From: Loripinus fragilis
Taxonomy: Eukaryota; Mollusca; Bivalvia; Lucinida; Lucinidae
Direction of reading: 5' to 3'
DNA length: 64,000 nucleotides
Assembly: GCA_964019695.1 (NCBI GenBank)
Contig: CAXHUL010000534.1
Span: 266,164-330,163 of the forward strand
Shown in pieces: positions 12,266-24,242 of the stretch. The translations under genes were made by a program, and so were the position numbers. The notes beneath the pieces were generated by a model. The model did not search any database. It was not told where the DNA came from and saw nothing but the letters and a program-made list of their open reading frames with translations. Positions within the stretch are counted from its first letter, which is position 1; every line of letters starts with the position of its first letter.

Positions 12266-12769
12266 GGTCACGGGAAACATTTCGGGCGGTTATTATATAA
12301 CAAGTATAAGCTTTCACAAAAAGCTTGGTCTGCGCTAGGCGTATATGAGGTACCTCTGAAATCAGTACATGTAATCCGTAAAGTTAGGCCAAAAAATCAG
12401 AAAGCAGTAAAATTTAGGCCAGAAATTATTCTCAGTCATATTTTAATTTGAGCAATGGGGAGCGCAGATAGGCAATGTGGGGGAAGGACAGGACAGTCAG
12501 ACAGACACAGATAGAAGATTTTGTTGCTTGAGTGGTCCAAATCACCACCACCTATTTTCATTGTTTTGACAAAATCGGTGCGTCTTGAGGGCGCCGTCGA
12601 AATAGAAAGAATGCGAAGTCGGTATTTACGAATGTTACTTACTGTTCATTCTATCCCATTTGGGATAGCTATATCACATGAGTGGTGTATTTAACCAGAC
12701 CTGAGATAGTCTACGCGCTGTTATAGTTTTGTTTGTTTGATTCTATGCGTCCCAGTAAACACATTTTCG

Positions 12770-12925
12770 GTTATGTCGGGACGGGTCTTCCTGGGTTGAC
12801 TAGTACCAAGCAAGGATAAATGTGTCTTGCCAAAGGACACAACGCAGTGACGCAGGTGAGGGTCGAACCCGTAACCCATCGATCTCGAGACAAACACTGT
12901 ACCAATGAGACACTACGCTCCCCGT
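12770..12925 (-). mobile_element. tRNA-derived SINE
   Basis: Read on the - strand, the head starts GGGGAGCGTAGTGTCTCATT, an A-box-like sequence. The B box is GGTTCGACCC at about 12862-12871. The body then follows with GTGTCCTTTGGCAAGACAC. A related body without the head lies at 28400-28495. Confidence 0.6.
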
Positions 12926-13050
12926 AAACAATTTAAAAGCAAATCGAAAGTAAAACAATTTAATTATTATTGAAGTGTTACTTTGGCATCATTTCTCCGA
13001 AAAGATCAATAGTAGCATGTGTAACCCTTTGTCGTTTCATGATTTGTGAT

Positions 13051-13066
13051 TAAGAGAGAGTGAGAC

Positions 13067-13117
<51 letters not shown>
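13051..13117. repeat. (GA)n microsatellite
   Basis: About 67 bp of nearly pure GA. The serine-leucine run in the opposite-strand open frame is an artefact of it. Confidence 0.95.
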
Positions 13118-13123
<6 letters not shown>

Positions 13124-14007
13124 GAGAGGTGTACCTTTCGACATTCTGTGTCTTTAGCATTACAGTAACTGGAGTGACATCCGTATATGTTTGTTAAAAT
13201 AAATATAATCGCTAAATAAAATTGCGACATTCGTACTCTTCGTGACATTATTACAATATGGGTATATCAACCTAAATTTGTGAATGTAATACGACTTTTT
13301 GAACGTGTATTGGGTTTTAGAGCGACCTTGCATCAATGCACTCAAGTGGATATGTGCCCGCTTTATTCTATAAAGCCGAGTATGACAGGTGAATACAAAG
13401 ACCACAAACAGGAAGACACATTCACGCACGCATGCATTGATACGAAGAAACAAGCTATTTCCCTGAGAAATAAATGAATTAAAATTAAAACGGACACGAA
13501 GAAGCTCATCACAACTAAATAGCGAAACTTAAGAAAAAGCTAGCAGCATGAAGAGTATACCGCCTGGGAACTGAAATACATGTAAGCCAATAAGCTGCCA
13601 CAACCACCGAGAAAGGGGTACGGGCTTAAATGCGTTCAACAGGCCAAATGTTGGCCCAAGATTATGTTTGACTATTATTAAAACGCATAAATGTTAAGTT
13701 TAAACATATTTCTATTTATTAAACTCTTTACATGTATACAAACAAACGCATTCATACTAATCTATTACAGAGTTTATTAAATGGGATTCAGAAAGAAGTC
13801 TTGACGACTTATTCAAATCCGTGCCCAACATAGAAGTTGCTATAATATATAAATTCTGGTGAAAGCAATATCGATTTAAAGATCAAATAATTATCAATCA
13901 TATTAATAAAAATTTTCTATGAGAACATACTGTCTTTTCATATAGGCATATTCACAACAAAACATTATGACTAGTCTATATGCAACACATATTGGTCATT
14001 ACAGTAG

Positions 14008-14009
<2 letters not shown>

Positions 14010-14049
<40 letters not shown>
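14010..14049. repeat. (GA)n run at the 3' end of the non-LTR element
   Basis: About 40 bp of pure AG. On the - strand it becomes a (TC)n tail starting 6 bases after the stop codon of the retrotransposon reading frame (14056-14058), so it may be the element's natural 3' tail. Confidence 0.9.
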
Positions 14050-14050
<1 letters not shown>

Positions 14051-14419
14051 GCTCTTTAATCTAAAACAAAACGCTTGCTGTCAGAAATGTATTTCTGAAC
14101 TCTTCGAAATATTAACTTGTTTTGGTGGTTATTAAGAGTTGTGTCTCCATACAATACGTTATTTAGACTAGGAACACAAAATGTAGACAATGTAGTGATC
14201 ATATCTCTTCTAGCTTGAACATATTGGGGACATTCTAATAGAAGAAGGTTTGTTGTTTCTACATTACCACGAGCACATAATGGGTCGTCAGTGATGTTTT
14301 TAATGTGTAGATGCTGGTTTAGAGAGCTGCATTTACCCTAGTATGGTGTATCTGTAGCAATATGTTGCCTGAACCGTAATAGACTGGTACCTCAATGTTG
14401 TTTTTATTGATCCGTTGTT

Positions 14420-14878
14420 TTAAACTTGAGAGAGAGGTTGAATTTCATTCCATTCTCTAATGCATGACGGTAAAAAAGATTTATAATATAACCGAGTTCT
14501 TGTAACTAAAGGCCTAATGTTTTGAGAGTCTCGTAGATTATACGCTGCTGTGTTTTCAACAGTTGAAGGAACTAAAGACGTTAAGTGGGTAGGTGTTAAA
14601 TCATTTATCGTTTTGTAGAACTGGCACATTTTATGTTTGTAGCATCTGTCCCATAATGATTCCCAGCCGGTCTCCTTAGATCTCATACCTAAAGAGACAA
14701 GTCTGGTTGCCCCAGTATCTATCCTGGATGCCTCTATTTGTATTCTTTCAATTGCATTTGTCTCATATTGTGTACAGTTCTCCCATACGAAATTAGCATA
14801 TTCAAGAGTAGGTCGTGCAAATGAAATATAAATTTTGTTCATAGAGTCCCTATCAAGCAAAAATTTTAGTTTACGCAT
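14420..14878 (-). pseudogene. Largest open piece of the LINE (thumb and connection region)
   Basis: A 152-codon open frame beginning MRKLKFLLDRDSMNKIYISF. YISFARPTLEYANFVWENC is the usual thumb-side block after the RT palm in jockey-like elements. It continues in frame from upstream codons rather than starting here, so its ATG is not a real start. It ends at a premature stop, after which homology goes on to 14056. Confidence 0.85.
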
Positions 14879-15275
14879 GACATATATCTTTTGCCATGCT
14901 TTAGAAGTGGTTAAATTAATATGTTACTGCCAAGTGCCATCGTTTGGTAAGATAACACCCAAGTGTTTATGATGTTGAACTTCATTGATATAAACTGCAT
15001 TCATTATTAATGGTGGGTAAATGTTTCTATTATTTTCTAGGACCTTTCTAGGAAACCAAAAGTGATTCAGATTTAGAGGGATTAAATTTCACTTACCAGT
15101 TTTCCACCCATCTATGAATAGTTTCTAAATCAGTATTAATCATTTCTGCAGCACTGATAGAGTTGTCTACTATTATGTAAAAGCTGGTATCGTCAGCGAA
15201 AAGTCGAACACATGATTGTATATCAGTAACAATATCATTTATGTATAATAAAAATAGCAGTGGGCCGAGAATAGA

Positions 15276-15482
15276 TCATTGAGGTACGCCAGTTCTGATA
15301 AACTGCCAAGCAGATCCTCCCCCTGGAATGACAACTCTTTGTTTCCTATTTGTAAGACAGTTACTTAACCAATCAAGTAATAACCCATTTATACCAGCCC
15401 TTTTCAGTTTGTATATGAGACCTTTATGCCAAACGCGATCAAAAGCTTTGTTTATGTCGCAAAAAACAGCCCGTACTTCCAA
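15276..15482 (-). pseudogene. RT palm block of the LINE
   Basis: It holds FCDINKAFDRVWHKGLIYKL, with the first catalytic Asp of the palm, and IRTGVPQ, which is normally followed by G-S. Here the Gly codon has become TGA. Just beyond the stop the same frame reads SILGPLLFLLYINDI and then FADDTSF, the catalytic Asp-Asp pair. Confidence 0.9.
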
Positions 15483-15493
15483 ACCGTTGTCTA

Positions 15494-16281
15494 AACTCGA
15501 TTTTTTATGTTTTTCACATTGATTTTCGGCGATAACTTTTTTATTTTTATTTTAGCCACCTGTGTTCGCGATGAAAGTTGTAGAGAAAAATTAGCGCCGA
15601 TTTCTCCAAGAGGTCCGAAGTTTCTGGCACAAACAGGATTTTGTGTACATAGATGAAGATTTTGCAATAAATTGAATTCAGCCCAATTTTCTAAGTCTTT
15701 TATTGACAGGTATAGATTTCGTAGAGGCGTGACAGAAAGGGTTCGTCTCAAAAGAATATTCACAAGCAGTGTATATACCGTTATTCAACGGTTGTTTATA
15801 GCATAATCCTGCCGTGTGTAGGCTCAGAATGTACCGTGCATATTCAGAATCTACTATGCGCATGATTATTTGTAAGTACAGAAGCTGTGATATCGCATGA
15901 CGCGCCATTTATCTCTCATGCAAGTGCTCCGAAACGGACAATTTTGAGATGACCCAACTAGCTTAACGCACGTTCGAATCAGGCGCGATTTCCAATATAT
16001 TTGAGCAAACCATCCACTGCCTTTCTTATTGAATCCGGGCGGTGCAATGTAACTTTTTGACTGACATATTAGACTTAGTTTATTTGTGATTTGCTTAAAA
16101 TGCTCAAAGAGTGCATCTATGCGCAGAGTTAATTGCAGTTTCTATGATGCTGGAACCGCTTGGAGAAGTTGGCGCTAATTTTTCTCTACAACTTTCATCG
16201 CGAACACAGTTTACTAAAATCAATAATAAAAAAGTTATCGCCGAAAATCACTGTGAAAAACATAAAAAATCGAGTTTTTTT
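15494..16281. mobile_element. 788-bp TIR element inserted at TA inside the LINE
   Basis: Both ends carry the same inverted sequence of about 125 bp. The left end starts AACTCGATTTTTTATG. The right end on the - strand reads ACTCGATTTTTTATGTTTTT, and both continue through TTTTCGGCGATAACTTTTTT and CGCGATGAAAGTTGTAGAGA. The flanks are TA at 15492-15493 and TA at 16282-16283. Removing the element plus one TA rejoins the RT frame between FCKAL and DNGLEVRAV, as expected for this family. The interior shows no transposase, so this is a non-autonomous Tc1/mariner-type (TA target) element. The superfamily is inferred from the TA duplication only. Confidence 0.9.
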
Positions 16282-16800
16282 TAGGGCTTTACAAAAAGTA
16301 TTATAATTATCAGCTAGTTGATTTACGGTCGAATGTCCATGAACAAAACTGGATTGCAAACGCATTGTTATAGAATGGTTATTAAAATAGTTGAACACAT
16401 GCTTATGAACTATTTTTCCATAACTTTACCAATCAAACTTAAGAGAGATATTGGTCGATAACTACATACAAGAGAAAGGTCATCTTTTTATACAGCGGAG
16501 ACACATTTGCTTGTTTCCATACGTCAGGGAAAATACCATGTGATAAAGAATAATTGAAAAGATCACACAATGGTTAAGAGATAGGATATGCTATTTCTAT
16601 CAAAATTCTATTATTAATATTATCAGGACCAGAAGATTTCCAAGTTTTAGTGTTTGTAAAACGGATCGAACTTCCTCTACTGTAATTATTATATTGTGAA
16701 GTGTGTTATGAGCAGGTATATCAGTATTTGGGAGCCGGCAGTTGAATCGTCTAATGATGTTTGACTGACAAAGAAGTCATTTAATAATTTGCCTTATCGC

Positions 16801-17754
16801 TACTGTCAGAATGTTTTGCTTATCAAATTTACTCACCTTGAACAAATATATTCTTGCAGAGTAACAATTAAAGTAACTGAAATAAGAAAGAGTACTAATT
16901 CATAATCCTCTCTGTCAAACTAAAGGCCGTTTGACATATACAAAGAAACGAAATCGTTGTAAAAAGGAAACGCTTTTCATCGTTTTGGTTTGAGGAGTTT
17001 TTCATGAATATGAACTTAAACAGATGAAAATTCGTCAAATTCTATAACTCAACTACAAATATCTTTTTACTCTCAAAGTCATAAAGATACATCCAAAAAC
17101 TTCATTAAACAAAGTATCAGAAAAGGTGGTAGACTGTTTTAAACATTTTACGCACAGCTAACTAAGTAGAAGGATAAGGAAACTAATGAAAATAAATGTA
17201 ACCAGGCAAACAAATATATCATCGCATTTAAATAAACATACACTTAGCAATATTTCTAATTGGTCACGTTACATTTTAATGCTAGTTTTAAAAGTAAAAT
17301 TTGGGTATACAAAATCAATGCTTCTATAAATTAACAAAGGCTTTGCTGAGACTCTGCATGCCATTTCATTTCAAAATGACTGGCTATACTTGCACAGACG
17401 ATGCTAGAGTAAAGGTACCGTCATTTCAAGAAGTCACATTTTGTCTGCAATATGAAATATTCTAGATACGTAATCCATTTGTGTTTTTGTTTGTTTGAAA
17501 ATGTTTCTGACTGCCGTGATTAAAGACAAACTTGCTTCAAATGATTTGCTTCAATCAGACTCCTCTTTTCTGTTACGTAATATCATGAAGACAAACACTA
17601 CCAGCAGCTAAATCATAGTAATTCAGCAAGTTTGCACTTTTCTGTACGCCTTATTATCTGACACATGGCATTGACATTTTGAGCGATTATTCATTTCTAC
17701 TAGACGCAACTGTTCATGTTTAGAAATTGAAAAAAATAAGTACCGTTAAATTAA
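16801..17754. other. No gene recognised
   Basis: AT-rich sequence between the LINE fragment and the SINE. No open frame, repeat or hairpin that I can support. Confidence 0.45.
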
Positions 17755-18085
17755 CCGGGCCGCGTAGCGCAGTTGGTAACGTGTCTGGCTACAGATGTGC
17801 GTCTGACTGCATATCTATGGGACGCAAGTTCGATCCAGGCCCGAACCCATACTTTGGTGGAGATTGATCATGAAATAATTTCTACAGTCATTCTCCTCCC
17901 TTCCGCTGAATGAATCATTCAAGAAGGGTTGTTGTCAGTTACTAGTGAAAGTATGCGCACAAAGTACTGGTAAAACGCTTGTTCAAGCTTGCCCAGGAAA
18001 AAGTGTGATTAGGTGAACTGACCGTCCCGTAATGAGCATAGCTGTTGACTGGGACGTAAAGCAACAAAACAAACAAACCATTGAA
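17755..18085 (+). mobile_element. tRNA-headed SINE, near full length
   Basis: It begins GGGCCGCGTAGCGCAGTTGG, which contains an A box. A B box, AAGTTCGATCC, lies about 60 bp on. A body follows, then the conserved tail CCAGGAAAAAGTGTGATTAG and CTGACCGTCCCGTAATGAGC, ending in CAAAACAAACAAACC. The tail-only copy at 4590-4650 supports a family. V-SINEs such as RUDI are common in molluscs, but I cannot assign this one by eye. Confidence 0.8.
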
Positions 18086-18332
18086 TTGACTTTTTAAGTT
18101 TTACATTCAAACTTGGGGTGTGCAGCAGCAGTGAAATGTTTGTCATCTCAAAATGGACGAATCGAGGTCAATTCTGTTTGGGCTATCTTGTTCAGATCAA
18201 ATAAAATGCATACAACAATTTTAGCACGAGCTACTACTAGACCAGTTTATTACCGACTGCATTTAAATTTAATTTTAAACTTCACTCAAAACCATTTATT
18301 TCCAAAAAAGCATATTTTGAATTTTTAGCAAA

Positions 18333-18368
18333 AACGAAAACAAAACAAAAAAAAAAAAAAAAAAAAAA
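18333..18368. repeat. A-rich run
   Basis: AAAACAAAAC followed by about 22 A. It could be the tail of an old retroposed copy, but no body was recognised upstream. Confidence 0.6.
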
Positions 18369-18518
18369 CGTGGATTGAAAGACATTTTTCTGAATGACCA
18401 CTAAACGTTGGCCCGTTAAACTGAACATATTTAGGCAAAAATTCATTTCAATGTTATTAGCGCTTGGTCAGATATAATGAGTTTAAAGAGTAACCAATTA
18501 GAAATTTTGTTAAGTATA

Positions 18519-18716
18519 TACAGTAAAACCTGTGAGAAACGGCCACTCTAAAATAGACATAGTAAAGATCTTAATGACACATTGTAGCTAAACGAAGGTC
18601 ATAACTATTGCAGAATGCTCCAACTCTGAGCATTCAGCAATACTTTTGAACTGCGTTAAGCGATAATTGGTCTTGAAAATCTATTTTTTTGTCTTTTTAA
18701 GAGTGGTTTTACTGTA
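18519..18716. mobile_element. 198-bp TIR element (TACAGTAAAACC ends)
   Basis: It starts TACAGTAAAACCTGTGAG with CACTCT nearby, and ends AAGAGTGGTTTTACTGTA. The inverted match is TACAGTAAAACC plus CACTCT with a 13-bp gap on one side. A lone right end occurs near 28566-28588. Confidence 0.5.
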
Positions 18717-19924
18717 CTGTTGACAGGCATCGAAAGAAGGCCGATATGGCTGACAGGCAGATAGACAGGCAAGCAGACAATCAGGCAAAACAGTTCAGGT
18801 ACAAATTAGGCAAATCTTTGGCCAAAACTATATCCATTATGCTTGTGACGAACCCGTGGTCAAATCAAAGCTGCGTTGCATAAAACTGAACTTTAAAGAC
18901 ACACTGGGCTTCTTCCACAAACAACTGCAGTCTTGAACCTCTCAAACAATTGCCTATATTGTATAGATTTTAAAAAGCTCCTTCATTGATATACAACGCG
19001 CGTGATTGTATATAAGCAATTGTAATTAACATGGTTTATTAAGATATTGGAAGCTTGAATAACTACATGTAAGCATATTTGCTATATTCGGCCACCAAAA
19101 CCGAAAAATAAAATCCAATTCTGTATTTGTTCTTGATTTGGCGTTCGCTTTCTCTTGCGTCATATGCCAGAAGCCTTCATAGCCTTTAAAAATACATTCT
19201 ATTAATTTCGTTTGGGTCTTAGTTTCTTTACGGTTGCCTTAACCCATAAACGCCTAGCGTCCTTTTGTGGGCATAGACAAACAGTGTAGACACAGATCAG
19301 AAGCGGCAGAACGCCGCAGAACTTGGCGTCTGATCAGGATATTTACTCGTTGTTTGCATAATGTTGTTTTAATATTTGCATCAAATTGAAAATACTACCC
19401 AACAACCCTTTAAACGGAAATGAACTGGCCTAATTGATAAGAGTGGGAAATTCCATTCAGCTTAAATGGGTTAATGAAACCACAGGTTGAGCCAAATGGG
19501 ATCAGCAAGAGACAAGGGTCAGGCGTCAACTCAACTATATTTCTTATCAAAATATACGTTGTTTGTGCTTAAAAGAAGCTTCTCATTGAGGCGGCTCTTG
19601 TAAGCAGCCACAATTGTAGAATTGCAGGCTTCCGGTGACGCCTTAATGGCAGAAACTAGCTAGTCTGGCCCAGGAAATATGCACACTCTAGTCTCAGTTC
19701 TTTGGTGCAGTCTTTGCTTCCAAGGGGTACCCTTTTAAGAACATATTCATCTGAGAGGAGTCACTATGTTGTGAATTCACCTGTTGGTCTACAATATTTG
19801 TGAATGCTTGATTTAGTTTAGTTTTGAGTTTTCAGCTCAGATGTACTGTTGACACTAAGTCTTGTGATTGACATGTGTATGTTTTGTGACACAAGTTTGT
19901 TATTATTTCATAAAAGTCACTTTT
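18717..19924. other. No gene recognised
   Basis: Runs of CAGG(C/A) type near 18725-18790, otherwise no repeat or open frame I can support. Confidence 0.4.
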
Positions 19925-20536
19925 ATAAGAATGTCAATACTCATGGGAGATTGTCGCATTTTTAGACTTGCATTTATCAATTTCTAATGATATTGTTCCT
20001 ACCAAAATGTATGATAAACTTGACAATTTTGATTTTGAAATCGTCAATTTCCCATTTTAGATGGTGATGTTCTTCGCTCTGCATCCTATGGAGTCTATAT
20101 CTCTCAACTCATTCGTTTTGCTAGAGCATCTAGCCATGTTGCTGACTTCAACACTCGCAATATAACTCAAAAACTTCTTAAACAAGGTTTTAGGTATCAT
20201 AAACGTCGCAAAACCTTTTCTAAATTTTATAGACGATACTATAATTTGATATCCGAATTCCAACTTGGACTTAAATCTCTCTTGCGCCAAGGACTTTTGG
20301 AACCTGAATTCTATGTTGACTCGGTGTATAAACTGAAGAGGATTGTTGGCTCTAATAATTTTTCAGCGCAGTTCATTAAAATAATTTCTTATTATAAAAA
20401 GATTGGATATCACATTACTATATTGGAACAAATTGCATGCTTGATGGTCAACCCAATCACGGTTGGCAACTCAGCCTTCCTCTATAATTGCACACCAGTG
20501 GGTCGGACTTCAGACTATATGACGGTTCAAACTTAA
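19925..20536 (+). pseudogene. Penelope-like element RT, 3' part (family B)
   Basis: The + strand reads, with one frameshift near 20058, FLDLHLSISNDIVPTK, NFDFEIVNFPF, SYGVYISQLIRFARASSHVA, RYHKRRKTFSKFYRRYYNLI, GLLEPEFYVDSVYKLKR and finally NPITVGNSAFLYNCTPVGRT, with the stop at 20534. This is the thumb and C-terminal region of a Penelope-like reverse transcriptase. The catalytic palm is missing, so the copy is 5' truncated. It runs straight into the family B 3' untranslated region, which identifies the many tail-only copies elsewhere in the window. No GIY-YIG endonuclease was seen. Confidence 0.85.
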
Positions 20537-20735
20537 AGACTATTGATGAGATGGTAGGGGCCTGATGCTTTGGCTGCTGTATTCAGTTATTTACTGCTGA
20601 GTCCTTATCTCTGCTGCATCTCCTTTATATATCTTGATTTATCTGTTCTAGGATATGATGCATTGATAAGTTAGGGGTCCTTCATGCAAACCAAACATCT
20701 TTGTATCTTGATCCACATCTGAACTAAGGGTGAGC
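20537..20735 (+). mobile_element. Penelope family B 3' tail, truncated
   Basis: Follows the RT stop directly. GGGGCCTGATGCTTTGGCTG, then GGGTCCTTCATGCAAACCAA and TTGATCCACATCTGAACTAA, match the tail copies at 22480-22960, 32561-33058, 34497-34848, 36888-37228, 42368-42616, 60226-60437 and 62436-63325. Confidence 0.85.
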
Positions 20736-22479
20736 TTAGCCAAATATCATTAAAAGTCGCCTGCACCTGCTTTCTATTTGCTTTATTTGCTGAGAAAAAT
20801 CAACAAGATTCGTCAAGAAAATGATCTAATTTCTACCACTCCTCACCAGTTATAAATTAATTCGATACGTGAAATTCCAACTTTTCTGGTATAGATGGGG
20901 ACGTTTAAACAGATCAGCGGACGTGCAATGTTCATTTTTGTTCGAACTACAATGTACTACTTCGAAGTGAAAACTGTGAAATTGTTGATTTCGATTTAAC
21001 TCTTTGCTAGACTGCATGTAGCTATTAGTCTGATAAAAATAGTCTGCTTTTTCTGTAAAACTGCTTCGCCTGTTTTGATAGCAAGTCTACATTGTATTTA
21101 AGACCAAAGCAAAAGAGTAGACAAGCAATATGGTGTGCGTCTTAGATTTTAGAGATTTTACCCAATTTGTAGACATTTTTACCTTAATGCCTTGAACATG
21201 TAACCAGGTGCTTGGACATTTTGCATGCTTTGTGTCATACTCCGATTTTTTTCTCAAAATAAACTTTGTTGAAAAAATCTTTCAGGAATATCATCGGAGC
21301 GTCAAACATGGATCCAGATCATGCCCAGCGTTTATCGATTCTGATCTATGTCCAAACAGTTACTGTTTGCAAAGATTATCAGCAAACGACACTGGTAGGT
21401 AAACTATATAAAGTGTTTTTGTAAGTAGAGTCGATTGTAGTTGAGATAGCCCACACGACCTCTACTTGCTCGCTATTGATCCTTACCAACAACAGGCATG
21501 CGCAGAGTTCACTCAAATTTCTTGTTTCTTCCGTTCAGTATGTGTTAAGTGTGATAAATGGGTTTTTACATTTCCTATTTTTAGATTTTCATAGAAAAAG
21601 CCCAATTGTTATGTACTCGTATCAAATAATAGACTTCAGTTTTCAAGGTAAGTCGCGTCTTTTCTTCGTTTATTTTTTTTTTGATTCTACACTGTTCGAG
21701 AAATTACCGTTCATAGAGACACCTTTTGATAAATTCGGATCATGACAAATTGTATAAGATGAATGCTTAATGATATAATAAAAACGGTATAAACGGCAGT
21801 CTTAACTTGCTTGGTTTAAGAATGTCGCCTGATGTGTATTTGGTTATGAGCCAACTAATGTATTCAGCTATTGAATTTCAAATATAACTCACCTCAAAGA
21901 CACGTCTACTAATCTAAAATCACTAGCGATTAACTTCAGATTAAAAATTATTTTCTTTTTCGAGCTGGTTTCAATAATAATTAATAAAAATGGTGCATGT
22001 ATTCTGATCGGATGGGGTCACTAATCGTTTTACCTTTGGCCAGTTAATCGCTTACGACAAAATAATTACCTACTCGAAAAAAATCACCTGTTATAAAAAT
22101 AAGTCTGACAGTGTTATGCTTGCTTTGTTCACATTCCGTTTTTACAATGATATTTGCCAGTTACAAAGTTATTTTTAACTCGCTATTTTAGAATAATACG
22201 TGTATTTTATGTATTTAACATGTTATATGCACATACATGTACCAATTACACGGAGATATTCGTAGCAAAGTGGATGGATCGATTGTACACTGTCAGGTTG
22301 ATTGCGAGTTCGAAGCCCGTCACTGTAGCTCGCTTTTTTTTAATTTCATTTATATTTTTATTTACATAATGTATTTATCTATTTAGGTAATTGCTTGAAT
22401 ATAATTCATAATAAATTTCAAATCATTTCAGTTGCTGAATATTGCTTTAATGACAGCAAAGTAAGAAATATGGCAAAGA
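20736..22479. other. No gene recognised; one degenerate hairpin repeat
   Basis: A diverged copy of the GGATCCAGATCA hairpin family lies at about 21295-21395. A tRNA-like pair of boxes sits at 22255-22320 but does not fold well. Open frames are short and unmatched. Confidence 0.45.
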
Positions 22480-22960
22480 TCTAGAATCAATACAATCAAG
22501 TACCACACCTGACCAAGGATACCACATGGGAAAGTGACAAAACACAATTAAACATCACAAACGAGAGCCAAAAGGTAAGCCCTTTCTTGGCAGGTGACCG
22601 TAAGGCATCATTGAACGGATGCGAAAGCATGACTTACACAAGTCATAAATAACACAAATGATCCACAAAAGAAATACCGCCTTGGAACAGTCAGTAAAAC
22701 TATTTTACTGGAGGGCAAAACCGGTTTCACGGCACCAGCCTCACGCTTAGTTCAGATGTGGATCAAGACAGGCAGATGTTTGGTTTGCATGAAAGACCCC
22801 TAACTTATCCATGCATCATCTCCTCTCCTAGAACATATAAATGAGGATATAAAAAGGAGATACAGCAAAGATAAGGACTGAACAGTACATAAAACTGAAT
22901 ACGGGAGCAAACGAAATCCAACAGGCAAACCCTGGTGGGCCTGACAACAGCAAAAGCAGC
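22480..22960 (-). mobile_element. Penelope family B 3' tail, about 480 bp
   Basis: On the - strand it runs from the GGGCCTGATG-like start through GGGTCTTTCATGCAAACCAA, the ATTTTACTGGAGGG palindromic centre, and the end near GTGGTACTTGATTGTATTGA. The long open frame overlapping it (22800-23279) has no conserved protein and is the tail read through. Confidence 0.85.
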
Positions 22961-23139
22961 AATAACAGCAAACCGTCCGTACTCTATTGAATTGACGCAT
23001 TCTGTGGAATCTCGAATATGCGTTTTCGTGTTTGCTAATGCCCCAAAAAGGGACACTTTGTATAGATGCTAAAACTGTTGTCCAAACATGATTAAAGGAT
23101 GCATGTTTATTATGAAATATTATACAATAAAAATAGACA

Positions 23140-23228
23140 TTATTGTATTGATGGGATTCGAACCTTGCACAAAATGGAAAAAATAGATTTTCTGTTGGGG
23201 GCGACTGCACCAAATGAGCTATCAATGC
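23140..23228 (-). mobile_element. tRNA-like SINE head or tRNA relic
   Basis: On the - strand GCATTGATAGCTCATTTGGT carries an A box and GGTTCGAATCCC a perfect B box, followed by ATCAATAC, which pairs with six of the seven opening bases. The D and T stems do not fold, and an extra stretch of about 15 bases lies between the boxes. It is a degenerate tRNA or SINE head, not a working tRNA. Confidence 0.35.
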
Positions 23229-24061
23229 TGAAAACAAATAGTTTTCAAAATAGCCACACCTGACTTCTGAATATGCCACCCAAATGTTTTCTTGTTTTTA
23301 CCTCGGCTGTGGCGTAGGTTGTTAGGGGTGTTTTATATTTATGTTTGTATTTTCATTGTCAAGCCGAATTACTCGCATTCACTAGAAACTTCCAATGAAA
23401 TAAACATTAAATTCGAGTAACAAAGTGCACATGCCGGATAACACCATACGTTACATGTATCCGTCCGTTAAGCATACAATTGGTTCACGGCCGTGTATAT
23501 TTTTTCTTCGTTTTTTTTTGACAAACGCCAAAATTCCCAAATGTTTTTTTCTGACGTGAGGAGTATGACAAATAGATTAGAATAGTGCACCGGAAAATAT
23601 TTTTTTTCTGGTTTCGTTTTTTTAATTTTTTAACTTATGTACATAAACCAACTGCGTACTAGGTCCCTTGAAATATTCTTAAGCAAAGGTAAGTCTTTAT
23701 TTATATTGATTTTGATGAAATTGCGTTGATTATTTTACCATCGCCTTAACACGCGGTCCAGTTAATGTGGATCTTGATGGGCGCTACAATATATTGTTTA
23801 ACAATCTGGTTTCATATGTTACATACAGTCACAGACCTTTTATTGTTTACGCCCATGTAAATGAACCGACAATTATATGAAATGCATGTTTTGAATAGGC
23901 TCGTGGTACAACAAAGTTCTCCTAGCCGTATTCTGAAACGCCTCAATGTAAAAACACCCCAAATTGGTCAAGGTGGCAGTCATTTTGACCGACCGAGGGC
24001 AGTGAGCTCAAGCTGCAAGGTCTTTCTATATGCCTATATGTCTGTCGGTCCACCTGCATGC

Positions 24062-24080
24062 GTGTGTGTGTGTGTGTGTG
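24062..24080. repeat. (GT)n microsatellite
   Basis: About 19 bp of GT repeats, followed by a CTGTC/CCATCCGTCC-rich stretch. Confidence 0.85.
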
Positions 24081-24242
24081 TTTGTGCCTGCGCGTTGACT
24101 GCCCAACCTCCCGACTGTCCATCCGTCCGTCTGTCTGTCAGCCCTGACATCCCCTGTCTTGCCCTTGGCTGGCATGATCTGGCCTGGCCTGCCACCAACC
24201 TAAATTGGTTTTTGCTTAAAATATGACTTGTTCACAATAATA

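Larger units (their letters stand above)
14056..16800 (-). pseudogene. Non-LTR retrotransposon reverse transcriptase (Jockey/CR1-type), broken
   Basis: Read 5' to 3' on the - strand: about 16790-16560 gives a KSSGPDNI block; about 16545-16400 gives FPDVWKQANVSPLYKK and YRPISLLSLIGKVMEK; 16399-16285 gives SFVHGHSTVNQLADNY and ends FCKAL. After the inserted element the frame resumes at about 15490 with EVRAVFCDINKAFDRVWHKG. At about 15285 GVPQ meets TGA where Gly is expected, then SILGPL. The catalytic FADD is near 15210. 14878-14420 is the thumb, and about 14330-14056 has a terminal C-x-C-type knuckle (DDPLCARG...LLECP). These are standard RT palm blocks and the C-terminal end of a LINE. There are several stops and frameshifts. 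No endonuclease domain or ORF1 was found, so the copy is 5' truncated. It is dead. The clade is not settled by eye. Confidence 0.9.

Noticed and set aside
11985..12317. 110-codon - strand open frame, also partly open at 59416-59676
   Set aside because: It lies in the multi-palindrome element. Two copies keep part of the frame because they are about 90% alike, but copies 2 and 3 do not.
13006..13248. Open frame with a long serine-leucine run
   Set aside because: Produced by the (GA)n microsatellite.
22255..22325. Possible tRNA gene on the + strand (TAGCAAAGTGG and GAGTTCGAAGCCC)
   Set aside because: Box-like words are present, but the acceptor, D and T stems do not pair.
22800..23279. 159-codon - strand open frame
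   Set aside because: About a third is the Penelope B 3' tail and the rest is a tRNA-like SINE head. Other tail copies do not keep the frame.
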